The notes: generated by a model from the letters alone, not told the origin. Counted from the first letter of the stretch, positions 10,206-18,595 are shown. The stretch: DNA of 64,000 nucleotides from Clostridiales bacterium (GCA_017615755.1 JAFZZM010000016.1:21755-85754), one strand, 5' to 3'. Numbers and translations: made by a program.

Positions 10206-11582
10206 ATGCAACAACGCAGAAACGACAAAAAACCGCGTATGACGGTCGTTACTCTTGCGGTATGTGCGACAGTAACATTCCCGATCCTGATGATTCCGAC
10301 CGGCTTGCAGCGGGGAACACCGGCAGGTGTAAGAGTAGCGAGGGCATACGCAGAAGCTTTTCCCGAAGAAGAAAATGAAGAAGTGTTTGTGGAAGACTGG
10401 GCGCTTCATCTCGATGGAGACAGCGAAAACGAAAGACTGGTGTCGGGAGAAGGAGAGTTGATCCCCGAGACCTATTTCCCGGGAATGGGGAATGCGGATA
10501 AGAAGTACGAGAAGTACATGACCGCGCAGATCGTCCAGACATATGACAGCGCGGATCTTCCGATCGAGATGCTGGACACGGATACTTTTGAAGCGACAAA
10601 TGAAGAGATGTATATCTCTACCAACAAGACGATCCTGAAAGAACTGCCGAATATGGATTCCACAACGGTAGCGGATGTGGACAGATCCACGAGAGTCGTG
10701 AGGATCGCGAGAGGTTCTACATGGTCTCTGGTAGAGACCAAGGATGGCGTGAAGGGCTACCTTCTTAACAAATCACTTACCAATGATATGGTCTTTAACG
10801 AGATCGACCGGACGGTCTGGGTAGATGCCTGGGACCTTAAGCTCCGCTCGGAACCTTCGACCGACAGCAAGGTGCTGAAGGTCCTGGATAAGTACACGAA
10901 ACTGCACTGTACCGGTGTAGCGAACAACCAATGGTATCGTGTCCTTCTGGAAGACGGCACGGAAGCGTATGTTTATAAGTCCTATACGACACAGACACCT
11001 CCGCCGACACCTACGGCGAAGCCGACTCCTAAGCCGACAAAAGCGCCTACGCCGAAGCCGGGAAATAACGGTGGCGGCAGTAGCGGTGGTGGATCAGGAA
11101 GCGGTAGCGGCAATGGCGGAAGTCATGGCGGCGGAAATAACGGCGGTGGCAATAGCGGTGGCGGCTCCGGAAGCGGCGGCGGAAGTGATTATGTACCACC
11201 GGAGATCACCGGTAGAAACGGTGAGAGTATCGTGAATATCGCCAAGTCGATGTTAGGCGTGAAATACAAATGGCAGGGTGAGACCCGTGAGAGCGGCGTA
11301 GACTGCTCGGGACTGGTAGTGTACTGCTACAGACAACTCCAGGTTGAGCTCCCGCACTATAGTGATGACCTTCGTTCCTCAGGCGTGGGCGTTTCCCGCG
11401 ATGAGGCCCGTCCGGGAGATATATTTGTCTATGACCTTAAGTACAATGACGGCAAGGCAGATCACGTGGGTATCTATGTCGGCGAAGGTCAGATCATCCA
11501 TGCATCTTACAGCAAGGGTCAGGTCGTCTGGGGAAATGCAGACATGAACGGTATCCTGACGATCAGAAGGATCTTCGGATGA
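10206..11582 (+). CDS. Secreted SH3-domain NlpC/P60 peptidoglycan endopeptidase (copy 2)
   Basis: A 458-residue paralogue of the preceding gene, with the same order of parts: signal/anchor containing FPILMIP, acidic spacer, two SH3b-like modules (second with LKLRSEPSTDSKVLKVL), Pro/Lys then long Gly/Ser/Asn linker, and a C-terminal NlpC/P60 domain with Cys367 in DCSG and a DHVGIY/IHAS pair. GGAGG at 10195-10199 selects the ATG at 10206. The frame could be opened by a TTG at 10164, but that has no ribosome binding site. The linker is longer than in copy 1. The two copies keep the whole middle region nearly colinear, so this is a tandem duplication that has diverged mainly in the acidic spacer and linker. 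Confidence 0.88.
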   Translation: MQQRRNDKKPRMTVVTLAVCATVTFPILMIPTGLQRGTPAGVRVARAYAEAFPEEENEEVFVEDWALHLDGDSENERLVSGEGELIPETYFPGMGNADKKYEKYMTAQIVQTYDSADLPIEMLDTDTFEATNEEMYISTNKTILKELPNMDSTTVADVDRSTRVVRIARGSTWSLVETKDGVKGYLLNKSLTNDMVFNEIDRTVWVDAWDLKLRSEPSTDSKVLKVLDKYTKLHCTGVANNQWYRVLLEDGTEAYVYKSYTTQTPPPTPTAKPTPKPTKAPTPKPGNNGGGSSGGGSGSGSGNGGSHGGGNNGGGNSGGGSGSGGGSDYVPPEITGRNGESIVNIAKSMLGVKYKWQGETRESGVDCSGLVVYCYRQLQVELPHYSDDLRSSGVGVSRDEARPGDIFVYDLKYNDGKADHVGIYVGEGQIIHASYSKGQVVWGNADMNGILTIRRIFG

Positions 11583-11688
11583 TCCCGCACGCTGCGTGAT
11601 CTGATAACTGATCCGAAGTACGGTTCTTCCTCTTTGTGCTATACTGTTTTCCAGAGAATAATATTATAGTCATAAGGAGATGAAAGAC

Positions 11689-11946
11689 ATGGATTGGTTG
11701 ATTAATCTGATCATCGGACTGATCGTCGGTGGACTGGCCGGTTTTACGGCAGGAAAGATCATGGGGACAGCAGACAAGGGCGTACTGATGAATGTGATCC
11801 TTGGTATTGCAGGCGGTGTGCTGGCCGGAGTAGTTTTCGGACTTTTGGGGATCGGCGCATACGGAATCGTCGGAAGTTTCATTTTTTCCGTGATCGGCGC
11901 TTGTGCACTGATCTTCCTGTGGAGAAAGTTCGTACTCAAAAGATAA
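11689..11946 (+). CDS. GlsB/YeaQ/YmgE-family small membrane protein
   Basis: An 85-residue, almost entirely hydrophobic protein with three transmembrane segments and the Gly-rich pattern (GLIVGGLAGFTAGKIMG, then GIAGGVLAGVVFG) typical of the transglycosylase-associated/stress-induced GlsB family. AAGGAG at 11674-11679 is 9 bp from the ATG at 11689. An in-frame ATG at 11680 directly abuts that site and is less likely. Its function is not established. Family members are often linked to envelope stress. It lies between the wall hydrolases and the CtsR operon. Confidence 0.8.
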   Translation: MDWLINLIIGLIVGGLAGFTAGKIMGTADKGVLMNVILGIAGGVLAGVVFGLLGIGAYGIVGSFIFSVIGACALIFLWRKFVLKR

Positions 11947-12005
11947 GAATGAATGACGCATAAAAGCGTTGCAGACGAAGCCTGGTGTTTCGGTCCTGCG
12001 TCAGG

Positions 12006-12054
12006 AAGGGGTTGCCCGGATGTGAAAGCATCACGGTCGGCCCCTTTGCTGTTT
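12006..12054 (+). terminator. Terminator-like structured RNA before ctsR
   Basis: AAGGGG (12006-12011) pairs with CCCCTT (12041-12046), and an inner CCG-GATG / CATC-A-CGG stem closes a TGAAAG loop. The T-rich tail is imperfect (TTTGCTGTTTATTT). The stretch 11947-12005 upstream is also structured but matches no RNA family I can name. Confidence 0.55.
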
Positions 12055-12107
12055 ATTTGGTCTAAAGCGGAGAAAGAAACGAATGGTATAAAATCCGGAT
12101 TTAGGCG

Positions 12108-12135
12108 TTGACAATAAAACAGAAGAGGGTATAAT
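12108..12135 (+). promoter_or_regulatory. Consensus promoter of the ctsR operon
   Basis: TTGACA (12108-12113), 16-bp spacer, TATAAT (12130-12135). Both hexamers are perfect, as expected for a strong promoter held down by a repressor. Confidence 0.92.
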
Positions 12136-12141
12136 GGAATT

Positions 12142-12171
12142 AGTCAAAGAAAGTCAAAGTCAAAAGTCAAA
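12142..12171 (+). promoter_or_regulatory. CtsR operator
   Basis: AGTCAAA-GAA-AGTCAAA (12142-12158) matches the known tandem heptad operator of CtsR. Two further GTCAAA copies follow at 12159-12164 and 12166-12171. The site covers the predicted transcription start, implying autorepression of the operon and heat or proteotoxic induction. Confidence 0.92.
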
Positions 12172-12234
12172 AACAGAGACGGACTAACGATACTGAAATG
12201 ATTTGAAATTATATAGAAAGTGAGATGTGTGGCT

Positions 12235-12696
12235 ATGGCAAGGTTAGTCGATGTGATCGAGATGATGATCAAAGAAATGCTGGACGAGAATGACGGTGCA
12301 GCGGTTATCAACAGAAGCGATCTGGCAGAGCGGGTAAACTGTGTGCCTTCCCAGATCACCTACGTGATCTCCACCCGTTTCACCAATGGCCAGGGCTATA
12401 TCGTGGAGAGCCGCCGCGGCGGTGGCGGACAGATCCGTATCTCCCGTGTGCAGAGGATGCCGGGAACAAGTTACCTGATGCATACCATCAACTCTCTGGG
12501 CGATACGCTTTCGCAGCAGCAGGCGGAGATCTTCCTGCTGAACTTTATCGACTACGGCGTGATCTCGAAGGAGACCGCGCGATTGATGAAAGCTGCGATC
12601 TCAGACCGGGCCCTCTCGGGGATCGATGTGGATAAGAAGGCGGCTGTACGTATGGATATATTCAAGAACATGCTGATCAGCCTGATCACGACTTAG
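12235..12696 (+). CDS. ctsR: Transcriptional repressor CtsR
   Basis: A 153-residue CtsR, the dimeric winged-helix repressor of class III heat-shock genes. The conserved opening (MARLVDVIEMMIKEMLDE), the DNA-binding helix region (RSDLAERVNCVPSQITYVISTRF) and the wing with the Gly-rich thermosensing loop (ESRRGGGGQIRI) are all present. The C-terminal domain is probably the McsB-contact region. The frame extends to GTG codons at 12220 and 12229, but the family begins at this ATG. First gene of ctsR-mcsA-mcsB-clpC and controlled by its own operator. Confidence 0.95.
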   Translation: MARLVDVIEMMIKEMLDENDGAAVINRSDLAERVNCVPSQITYVISTRFTNGQGYIVESRRGGGGQIRISRVQRMPGTSYLMHTINSLGDTLSQQQAEIFLLNFIDYGVISKETARLMKAAISDRALSGIDVDKKAAVRMDIFKNMLISLITT

Positions 12697-12728
12697 GAAA
12701 AAGAAACAAAGGAAAAGAAATGATACGG

Positions 12729-12756
12729 CATCCCGGAGTACGGGGTGCTTCGGGAT
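12729..12756 (+). other. Hairpin just upstream of the mcsA ribosome binding site
   Basis: ATCCCG (12730-12735) can pair with CGGGAT (12751-12756). CATCCCG (12729-12735) can alternatively pair with CGGGGTG (12741-12747). Both end just before AAGGAGG at 12757-12763. Confidence 0.35.
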
Positions 12757-12771
12757 AAGGAGGCGTTTAAG

Positions 12772-13446
12772 ATGAAATGTCAACGCTGCAAAGAAAGAGA
12801 AGCAAATGTAAAGATCATGAAGCAGACTTCGGGTAAAGCCCCGCAGATGCTGATGCTCTGTGATGAGTGTGCCCGTGCGCTGGGGATCTCCATGCCGGGC
12901 AGCCTGATGGGCAGTGGCATTTTCGGCGGAGCACTCGGCGGTGGATTAGGCAATACCATGAGTAATCCGCTGGACATATTGGCCAGTGCTTTTGAAGCAC
13001 CATTCGGATTAGGACTTGAAGATGCGATGGGCACAGGCGCCGGGATGACGAAGACCTGTCCGAGCTGCGGGTTGTCTCTGGCGGAATTCACGAAGAGTGG
13101 TTTCCTCGGATGTCCGGACTGCTATGAGGCGTTCGCAGAGAGGATCGATCCGGTGTTCATGAGAACACAGATGGGCATGAAGCATGTGGGCAGACTTCCG
13201 GGAAAGGACGGCGAGAATGTCGCTTTCTCCGAAATGCCGGACAAGACGGAGCTCCATGAAGTCGAAACCGATTCGGATGTGCTCCTTGAGGACCTTCCTG
13301 AGGAAGAGAAAGATAAGAAGATGCAGATCCTGAAGAAGGAGAAGCTCCTTAAGAAGGCCGTGGAAGAGGAGGATTATCTTGAGGCGGCGAAGCTCCGTGA
13401 TGAGATCCGGGCATTGAAAGGTGAAAAGAAGGAGGGAGAGGCATGA
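12772..13446 (+). CDS. mcsA: McsA, activator of the McsB arginine kinase (zinc/UVR protein)
   Basis: A 224-residue protein with two CXXC pairs near the N-terminus (CQRC, CDEC), a second zinc-finger pair around residues 97-120 (CPSC, CPDC) and a C-terminal UVR motif (KKAVEEEDYLEAAKLRDEI). This is the McsA arrangement, a partner that stimulates McsB and helps link it to ClpC. AAGGAGG at 12757-12763 fixes the ATG at 12772. The stop overlaps the mcsB start (ATGA), indicating translational coupling. Confidence 0.92.
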   Translation: MKCQRCKEREANVKIMKQTSGKAPQMLMLCDECARALGISMPGSLMGSGIFGGALGGGLGNTMSNPLDILASAFEAPFGLGLEDAMGTGAGMTKTCPSCGLSLAEFTKSGFLGCPDCYEAFAERIDPVFMRTQMGMKHVGRLPGKDGENVAFSEMPDKTELHEVETDSDVLLEDLPEEEKDKKMQILKKEKLLKKAVEEEDYLEAAKLRDEIRALKGEKKEGEA

Positions 13447-14474
13447 GCTGGTATTTAGAAGCCGGAAACGACAGTGATATCGTTCTTTCCAGCCGGATCC
13501 GTCTGGCCAGGAATCTCAAGGGAATGCAGTTCCCTCATAAGATGGAAGACGAAGAAAGGAAGAAGGTGCTGGGATTCGTCTCGGACGTGCTTCTTAAGTA
13601 TGAGAAGAACAGCCTGATGAGGATGGACATCGCACCGCTTCCAGAGACGGACAGGCGATCCCTGATCGAGAAACACCTGATCTCCGAAGACCTGGCGCAG
13701 GGAAAAGAAGGCCAGAGTGCTTTTATCTCACAGGACGAGAACGTCAGCGTCATGGTCAACGAAGAGGATCACCTTCGTATCCAGGTCATGGCACCGGGGT
13801 TTGCGCTGGAGAATACATACAAGCAGGCGGAGGATCTGGCGGTCCATATTGAAAAAGCACTGCCGGTGGCTTTTTCGGAGAAGTATGGTTTTCTTACCGC
13901 TTACCCGAGTAATACCGGAACAGGCCTTCGAGCTTCGGTGATGGTGCACCTGCCGATCATAACGAGCCTGGGCCGGATGCCGGCGCTGTCGGAATCCCTT
14001 TCCAAAGCGGGATATACCGTCCGTGGCGTGTATGGTGAGAAGAGCCAGCCGGCGGGCAATATCTACCAGATCTCCAACACGATCACGCTGGGGATCTCGG
14101 AGAAGCAGACGCTGATGAATTTTGCGAAGATGATCAACGAAGTCATCGCGCTGGAGAGAAAACTGCGAAGTGATTTTTACGAGAAAAACAAGGACCGTCT
14201 GGAAGACCGGGTGTACCGGTCGCTGGGTGAACTGGAATTCGCGAGGCTCCTGAGTGCGGGAGAAGCGATGAACCGGCTGAGTGACCTGAGACTGGGCGTG
14301 GCCTGTAAGTTCTTAAAAGAAGTAAATGAACGACAATTGATGCTGCTTCTGAACACGATCGGAGATGCATCGGTGCAGAAACGGTGCGGGGAAGAGCTCC
14401 TGCCCAAGGACATCGATATGAAGAGAGCCGATTTTGTAAGAGAAGTACTACTTGAAAAGAAAGAGAAGAAGTGA
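13443..14474 (+). CDS. mcsB: Protein-arginine kinase McsB
   Basis: A 343-residue phosphagen-kinase-fold enzyme that phosphorylates arginines on proteins to mark them for ClpC-ClpP. The SSRIRLARN motif is at residues 16-24, the NEEDH catalytic motif at 106-110 and the nucleotide-loop GTGLRASV at 159-166. The cysteine that normally precedes the P-[ST]-N-x-GTG segment in McsB (C167 in Bacillus subtilis) is a tyrosine here (Tyr154). That is unusual for the family, while the rest of the active-site region looks intact. The gene overlaps mcsA by 4 bp and is followed 14 bp later by clpC. Confidence 0.93.
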   Translation: MSWYLEAGNDSDIVLSSRIRLARNLKGMQFPHKMEDEERKKVLGFVSDVLLKYEKNSLMRMDIAPLPETDRRSLIEKHLISEDLAQGKEGQSAFISQDENVSVMVNEEDHLRIQVMAPGFALENTYKQAEDLAVHIEKALPVAFSEKYGFLTAYPSNTGTGLRASVMVHLPIITSLGRMPALSESLSKAGYTVRGVYGEKSQPAGNIYQISNTITLGISEKQTLMNFAKMINEVIALERKLRSDFYEKNKDRLEDRVYRSLGELEFARLLSAGEAMNRLSDLRLGVACKFLKEVNERQLMLLLNTIGDASVQKRCGEELLPKDIDMKRADFVREVLLEKKEKK

Positions 14475-14488
14475 AGGAGGGATGACCT

Positions 14489-17152
14489 ATGAATATTTCG
14501 AAGAGAACGATGGAAATGTTGAGCCGCGCGCATATGTATGCGGTTTCCTTTAATCTGAATTTCGTCGGTACCGAGCATATCCTGCTGGCGCTGACAGACC
14601 CGAACCTTTCCCCGGTGGATGAGGTATTGAGTAACTATGGTGTGACACAGAGCGACGTCATGGACGAGATCATCAAACTGTCCGGACGCGAGCCGGGTGC
14701 TTTTGTAGAGCGAGAGGGCGACGCAAACGAGATCTTCGCGCGCTGCACCAACCGTTCCAAGAAGATATTGTTCCTGGCGGACTACGATGCCAGAAAGACG
14801 AAACTGGATGTAGTGGAGCCGGAGCATGTGCTTCTGGCGATCCTTCGTGAAGGCCAGTGCACGGCGTACCGTATCCTGGAGTATCACGATTTCGATACCA
14901 ACAGTGCGGCAAGTGATCTTGTGAAGATCCTGCGTGAGCGTATGGCCGAGAGCAACCGTCCGGATGATGTGGATGACGATGAGGACGAGGATGAGGAGAA
15001 CGAGTCTCCTTCTTCTGAAGAGGATGTCATCGCACGCTTCTTTGGAAAAGAGCGTTCCCCGAGAGCTTCCGCACAGCATAAGGCTTCCGCTTCCGGAAAA
15101 GAAGGAAACAGCAAGACGAAAGTCCTGGATAAGTTCTGCAAGGATCTGACCGCCGAGGCAAAAGAAGGACGTATCGATCCTGTCATCGGCCGTGAGGAAG
15201 AGATCTCCCGTGTTATGCAGATCCTCGTAAGAAGAACGAAGAATAATCCGTGCCTCATCGGTGAACCTGGTGTAGGTAAGACTGCGATCGCCGAGGGCCT
15301 GGCCCAGAAGATCGTGAACAACGATGTCCCGGATCTTCTTGCCGGTAAGCGTGTCATGTCCCTGGATCTGGCTTCGATGGTTGCCGGTACGAAGTACAGA
15401 GGTGATTTCGAAGAGAGATTCAAGAAGGGCCTCGAGGAAGCAACAAAGGCCGGTGACGTGATCCTGTTCATCGATGAACTGCACACGATCATGGGGGCCG
15501 GAAATGCTGACGGCGCGATGGATGCGGCCAATATGCTCAAGCCTCTCCTGGCTCGTGGCGATCTGCATGTGATCGGTGCCACTACACTCGATGAGTACAG
15601 AAAGCATATCGAGAAAGACTCGGCTTTGGAACGTCGTTTCCAGCAGGTCCTCGTAAAAGAACCGAGCACGACAGATGCAATCTTGATCCTCAAGGGTATC
15701 CGAAGCAAATTCGAAGAGCATCACGGAATCAAGATCCCGGATGATGCGATCGATGCAGCAGTTATCCTGAGCAGCCGTTATATCACGGACCGTTTTCTGC
15801 CGGATAAGGCGATCGACCTGATCGACGAAGCGGCGTCCCGCCTCCGTATCAAGAGCTCTACCGAACCGGATGAGACAAAGAAGGTCGGCGAGCGCATCAA
15901 CGAGATCATGAGACTGAAGCAGGAAGCCGTCATGAACCAGGATTTCGAAACGGCACAGAAACTGAGAGATGAAGAGACCGTTCTTGAGAAGAAGCTCAGC
16001 GCACTCCGCCAGCAGGTCATCAGCTCCAAGGAGAAGCAGGAATTGTCCCTGACTCCGGATGATATTGCAGACATCGTGGCTAACTGGACAGGTATCCCGG
16101 TCAAGAAGATCACGGAGAGCGATGCCGAGCGTCTGAAGAATCTGGAAGAAGAACTCAAGAAGCGTGTCATCGGTCAGGACGAGGCCGTCACGGCTATCGC
16201 CAAGGCGATCCGCAGAAGCCGTCTGGGTCTTAAAGATCCGAAGCGTCCTTCCGGTTCCTTTATCTTCCTCGGTACTACCGGTGTTGGTAAGACTGAATTG
16301 GCAAAAGCACTGGCCGAGGTCATGTTCGGTAACGAGAATGCTTTGATCCGTGTTGATATGTCCGAGTTTATGGAGAAACACGATGCCGCGAAGCTTATCG
16401 GTTCGCCGCCGGGCTACGTAGGATATGAAGAGGGCGGCCAGCTTACTGAGAAGGTACGCCGTCAGCCGTATTCGGTAGTGCTTTTCGATGAGATCGAGAA
16501 GGCACATCCGGAAATCTTCAACTCCATGCTGCAGATCCTCGACGATGGCCGTCTGACAGACGGACAGGGCAGAGTCGTTGACTTTAAGAACACGATCATC
16601 ATCATGACATCGAACATCGGTGCACGTATGCTGACCACTTCGGCCGGACGTCATATCGGATTCTCCATTCCGACCGAGAAGAAGGACGATCCGTTCGTGG
16701 ATGAGGCGGATGCCGAGATGCTCTATGGCGGCAAGTCCTACAGCGAAGCGAAGGAAATGGTGCTCGAGGAACTGAAGAAGGCATTCAATCCTGAGTTCAT
16801 CAACCGTGTGGATGAGATCATCTTCTTCCGTATGCTGGGCAAGCAGTCCATCCTGAAGATCGTGGATCTCCTGACGGTAAGCCTTTCCAAGCGTGTAAAA
16901 GAACTTGGTATCGATATCGAGCTGACCGATGCGGCAAGAGAGCTTCTGGCCAAGAAGGGATACGACCCGCAGTATGGTGCAAGACCGCTCAAGAGAGTTA
17001 TCCAGTCCATGGTTGAGGATAAGTTCTCCGAGGCACTTCTGGACCGTACGGTCGAGGCCGGCTCCACGGCGCTGGTCGATGTGGACGGCGAAGAAATCGT
17101 CATCAGAAAGAAAGATGCGAGAGCCGTTTCCATGCATGGTGAAGAGGAATGA
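14489..17152 (+). CDS. clpC: ATP-dependent Clp protease ATP-binding subunit ClpC
   Basis: An 887-residue AAA+ unfoldase that feeds substrates to ClpP. Its two N-domain repeats retain the glutamates in GTEHILLAL and EPEHVLLAI, the positions known to bind phosphoarginine. An acidic linker (about 155-180) leads to D1 with Walker A GEPGVGKT at 258-265, a middle domain with a UVR-like helix ([15 protein letters not shown]), and D2 with Walker A GTTGVGKT at 595-602. GGAGGGATGACCT precedes the ATG. Last gene of the CtsR operon. clpP is not in the window. Confidence 0.95.
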   Translation: MNISKRTMEMLSRAHMYAVSFNLNFVGTEHILLALTDPNLSPVDEVLSNYGVTQSDVMDEIIKLSGREPGAFVEREGDANEIFARCTNRSKKILFLADYDARKTKLDVVEPEHVLLAILREGQCTAYRILEYHDFDTNSAASDLVKILRERMAESNRPDDVDDDEDEDEENESPSSEEDVIARFFGKERSPRASAQHKASASGKEGNSKTKVLDKFCKDLTAEAKEGRIDPVIGREEEISRVMQILVRRTKNNPCLIGEPGVGKTAIAEGLAQKIVNNDVPDLLAGKRVMSLDLASMVAGTKYRGDFEERFKKGLEEATKAGDVILFIDELHTIMGAGNADGAMDAANMLKPLLARGDLHVIGATTLDEYRKHIEKDSALERRFQQVLVKEPSTTDAILILKGIRSKFEEHHGIKIPDDAIDAAVILSSRYITDRFLPDKAIDLIDEAASRLRIKSSTEPDETKKVGERINEIMRLKQEAVMNQDFETAQKLRDEETVLEKKLSALRQQVISSKEKQELSLTPDDIADIVANWTGIPVKKITESDAERLKNLEEELKKRVIGQDEAVTAIAKAIRRSRLGLKDPKRPSGSFIFLGTTGVGKTELAKALAEVMFGNENALIRVDMSEFMEKHDAAKLIGSPPGYVGYEEGGQLTEKVRRQPYSVVLFDEIEKAHPEIFNSMLQILDDGRLTDGQGRVVDFKNTIIIMTSNIGARMLTTSAGRHIGFSIPTEKKDDPFVDEADAEMLYGGKSYSEAKEMVLEELKKAFNPEFINRVDEIIFFRMLGKQSILKIVDLLTVSLSKRVKELGIDIELTDAARELLAKKGYDPQYGARPLKRVIQSMVEDKFSEALLDRTVEAGSTALVDVDGEEIVIRKKDARAVSMHGEEE

Positions 17153-17183
17153 GAAGGACTCCCCTCCTGAATGATTGAGAAGA

Positions 17184-17231
17184 AACACCTGCATTCTTTT
17201 TCTGAAAAGAGAAGGGTGCAGGTGCTTTTTT
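17184..17231 (+). terminator. Terminator of the ctsR-clpC operon
   Basis: CACCTGCA (17186-17193) pairs with TGCAGGTG (17217-17224). An inner TTCTTTT/AAAGAGAA stretch extends the stem, and a T run follows to 17231. Confidence 0.92.
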
Positions 17232-17237
17232 ATGCTA

Positions 17238-17267
17238 TTGACACGAACGAAAGTTCGGTATTATAAT
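17238..17267 (+). promoter_or_regulatory. Promoter of the DUF4130 gene
   Basis: TTGACA (17238-17243), 18-bp spacer, TATAAT (17262-17267). The spacer contains the LexA-like box listed separately. Confidence 0.88.
17244..17257 (+). promoter_or_regulatory. LexA (SOS)-like operator inside the promoter spacer
   Basis: CGAAC-GAAA-GTTCG is a perfect 5+4+5 dyad matching the Gram-positive LexA/DinR consensus CGAAC-N4-GTTCG at all arm positions. It lies between -35 and -10. A weaker half-match (CGAAC then TTTCG) lies at about 17286-17299, downstream of the -10. Confidence 0.7.
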
Positions 17268-17317
17268 GGCGCTAACCAATAAAAACGAACATAATTTCGT
17301 GAAAAGGAGGCGTAAGT

Positions 17318-18136
17318 ATGGATATCGACAATGACCTGGAATATATCTATGACGGCACTTTTGAGGGTTTTCTGTGTTGCGTGTATGCTAGCCTTACGCG
17401 AAGGGAAGTGCCACGGCACATCTATGTGGAGACCGGTCTGCCGCTTCTGGGTGAGACGGCCACATGGATCCAGACAAATTGGGAACAGGCCCAGGCTGTA
17501 TATGTCTCACTCAGCAGAAAGATCGGCATCGAGGCGCAGGATATGGTGAAGGAAGCATTTCTGACACATATGCACGACCGGGAGATGCGGTTATACAGAT
17601 TTATTATTCTGGGATACAAGCTTGGAAGACTGGTCCTCAATAGCGAAGACTGGGTGGAGATACCGGAGGGGGCGCCTTCCCCATTAGGACGGAAGGTGAG
17701 ATGCATTCCGGATCTGTGCCAGCGGGAACTGATCCTTCAGGTGTGGGAGGCAGTGAGAAACTACCGCGCGGAAGTAAAGAATGTGGAAGGTTCGCTACGG
17801 TTCCGTTCCTACACGGATGTGATGGTAGCCTGCATCATGCCGCACAATCGGGTGCTGCCGAGTCTGGCTGAGTTTTTCGAGAAGCGTTTTCGTGAGAACA
17901 ATTTTCTGGTGTATGACAAGACGCATCAGATGGCGGCGGTACACAGGCAGGAGGGCACGATGGTGACTTCGATGAAGGAGATGCAGCTTCCGGTCCTGTA
18001 TGATGAGAAGAATGTTTATGAGAAACTCTGGCGGTCCTGGTATGACAAGCTCCACATCGAGCCGCCGATGAAGGCCCACTATGCGATGAATGAGATGAAG
18101 AACCGGCTCTGGTGTGAGATCGGTGGGACAGGCTGA
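17318..18136 (+). CDS. DUF4130/TIGR03915-type putative DNA metabolism protein
   Basis: A 272-residue protein opening with YIYDGTFEGFLCCVY, the hallmark of the DUF4130 family, and ending with the family's FLVYDKTHQMAAVHRQ segment. Members of this family are usually encoded next to a radical-SAM putative DNA-repair protein. No such partner is in the window. AAAAGGAGG lies upstream of the ATG. The LexA-like box in its promoter supports a DNA-damage role, as inference from context. The biochemical activity is unknown. An array of palindromes follows its stop codon. Confidence 0.8.
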   Translation: MDIDNDLEYIYDGTFEGFLCCVYASLTRREVPRHIYVETGLPLLGETATWIQTNWEQAQAVYVSLSRKIGIEAQDMVKEAFLTHMHDREMRLYRFIILGYKLGRLVLNSEDWVEIPEGAPSPLGRKVRCIPDLCQRELILQVWEAVRNYRAEVKNVEGSLRFRSYTDVMVACIMPHNRVLPSLAEFFEKRFRENNFLVYDKTHQMAAVHRQEGTMVTSMKEMQLPVLYDEKNVYEKLWRSWYDKLHIEPPMKAHYAMNEMKNRLWCEIGGTG

Positions 18137-18229
18137 ATAAAAGGAGCGGCTTTCGATCCGGAAAACCGCTTCAATATCTGCTGAGACGGGATCGCTCTCC
18201 TCAAAGCAAGCTTGTATAATTGGCGATTT
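18137..18229 (+). other. Spacer after the DUF4130 gene with an imperfect hairpin
   Basis: AGCGG-C-TTT and AAA-A-CCGCT (about 18151-18172) can fold but no U-tract follows. This might be a weak terminator. Nothing else is recognised before the palindrome array. Confidence 0.3.
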
Positions 18230-18516
18230 CATACTTTTTAGAGTTTTATCTGGAAAACGTATGTACCTTCTCTTCCGTGTTTTGGGTGGATTCATACTTT
18301 TTGAAATATTCTGCTTGAAATGTATGAATAACCATGAGTCCTTCCTCCTTAGATTCCATACATTTGAATTTAAAAGCATTAAAATGTATGAATGGGTGCT
18401 TTTTGAGAGGATTGTAATACATACATTTTGAAAAGAATTGGCGAAAAAGTATGAAAACGTGATTCCTGAGCATGAGTGCGTACATACATTTTGAAAGAAA
18501 TTGATGAAAAAATATG
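18230..18516. repeat. Array of five 34-nt palindromes at 63-64 bp period
   Basis: Units at 18230-18263, 18293-18326, 18357-18390, 18420-18453 and 18483-18516. Every unit is exactly 34 nt, starts CATAC followed by a T-rich tract (consensus CATACWTTTT), and ends with an A-rich tract then GTATG (ATATG in the last unit). The central 14 nt are AT-rich and variable, with GAAA often at positions 11-14. Start-to-start distances are 63, 64, 63 and 63. Intervening 29-30 nt segments are unrelated to each other. Two more units of the same family lie at 31193 and 31363. The repeats are too divergent for a CRISPR and no cas gene is nearby. Best described as a REP/BIME-like or protein-binding palindrome array of unknown function. 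Confidence 0.85.
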
Positions 18517-18595
18517 AACGGCCTTTAATGGGTAGAGAACGGATAGAGTGAGGCACAATCTGATAGAAGACAGTTGGGAATAAAGCATGAAGAAA

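Noticed and set aside
11947..12054. Cyclic di-GMP-I (GEMM) riboswitch before ctsR
   Set aside because: A few GEMM-like fragments (GACGAAGCC, GGTTGCCCGG) are present, but the order and tetraloop/receptor core do not fit, and a terminator and a separate CtsR promoter follow.
18230..18516. CRISPR array
   Set aside because: Unit length and spacing look CRISPR-like (34 plus 29-30), but repeats share only their ends, are imperfect palindromes with variable centres, and no cas genes or leader are present.
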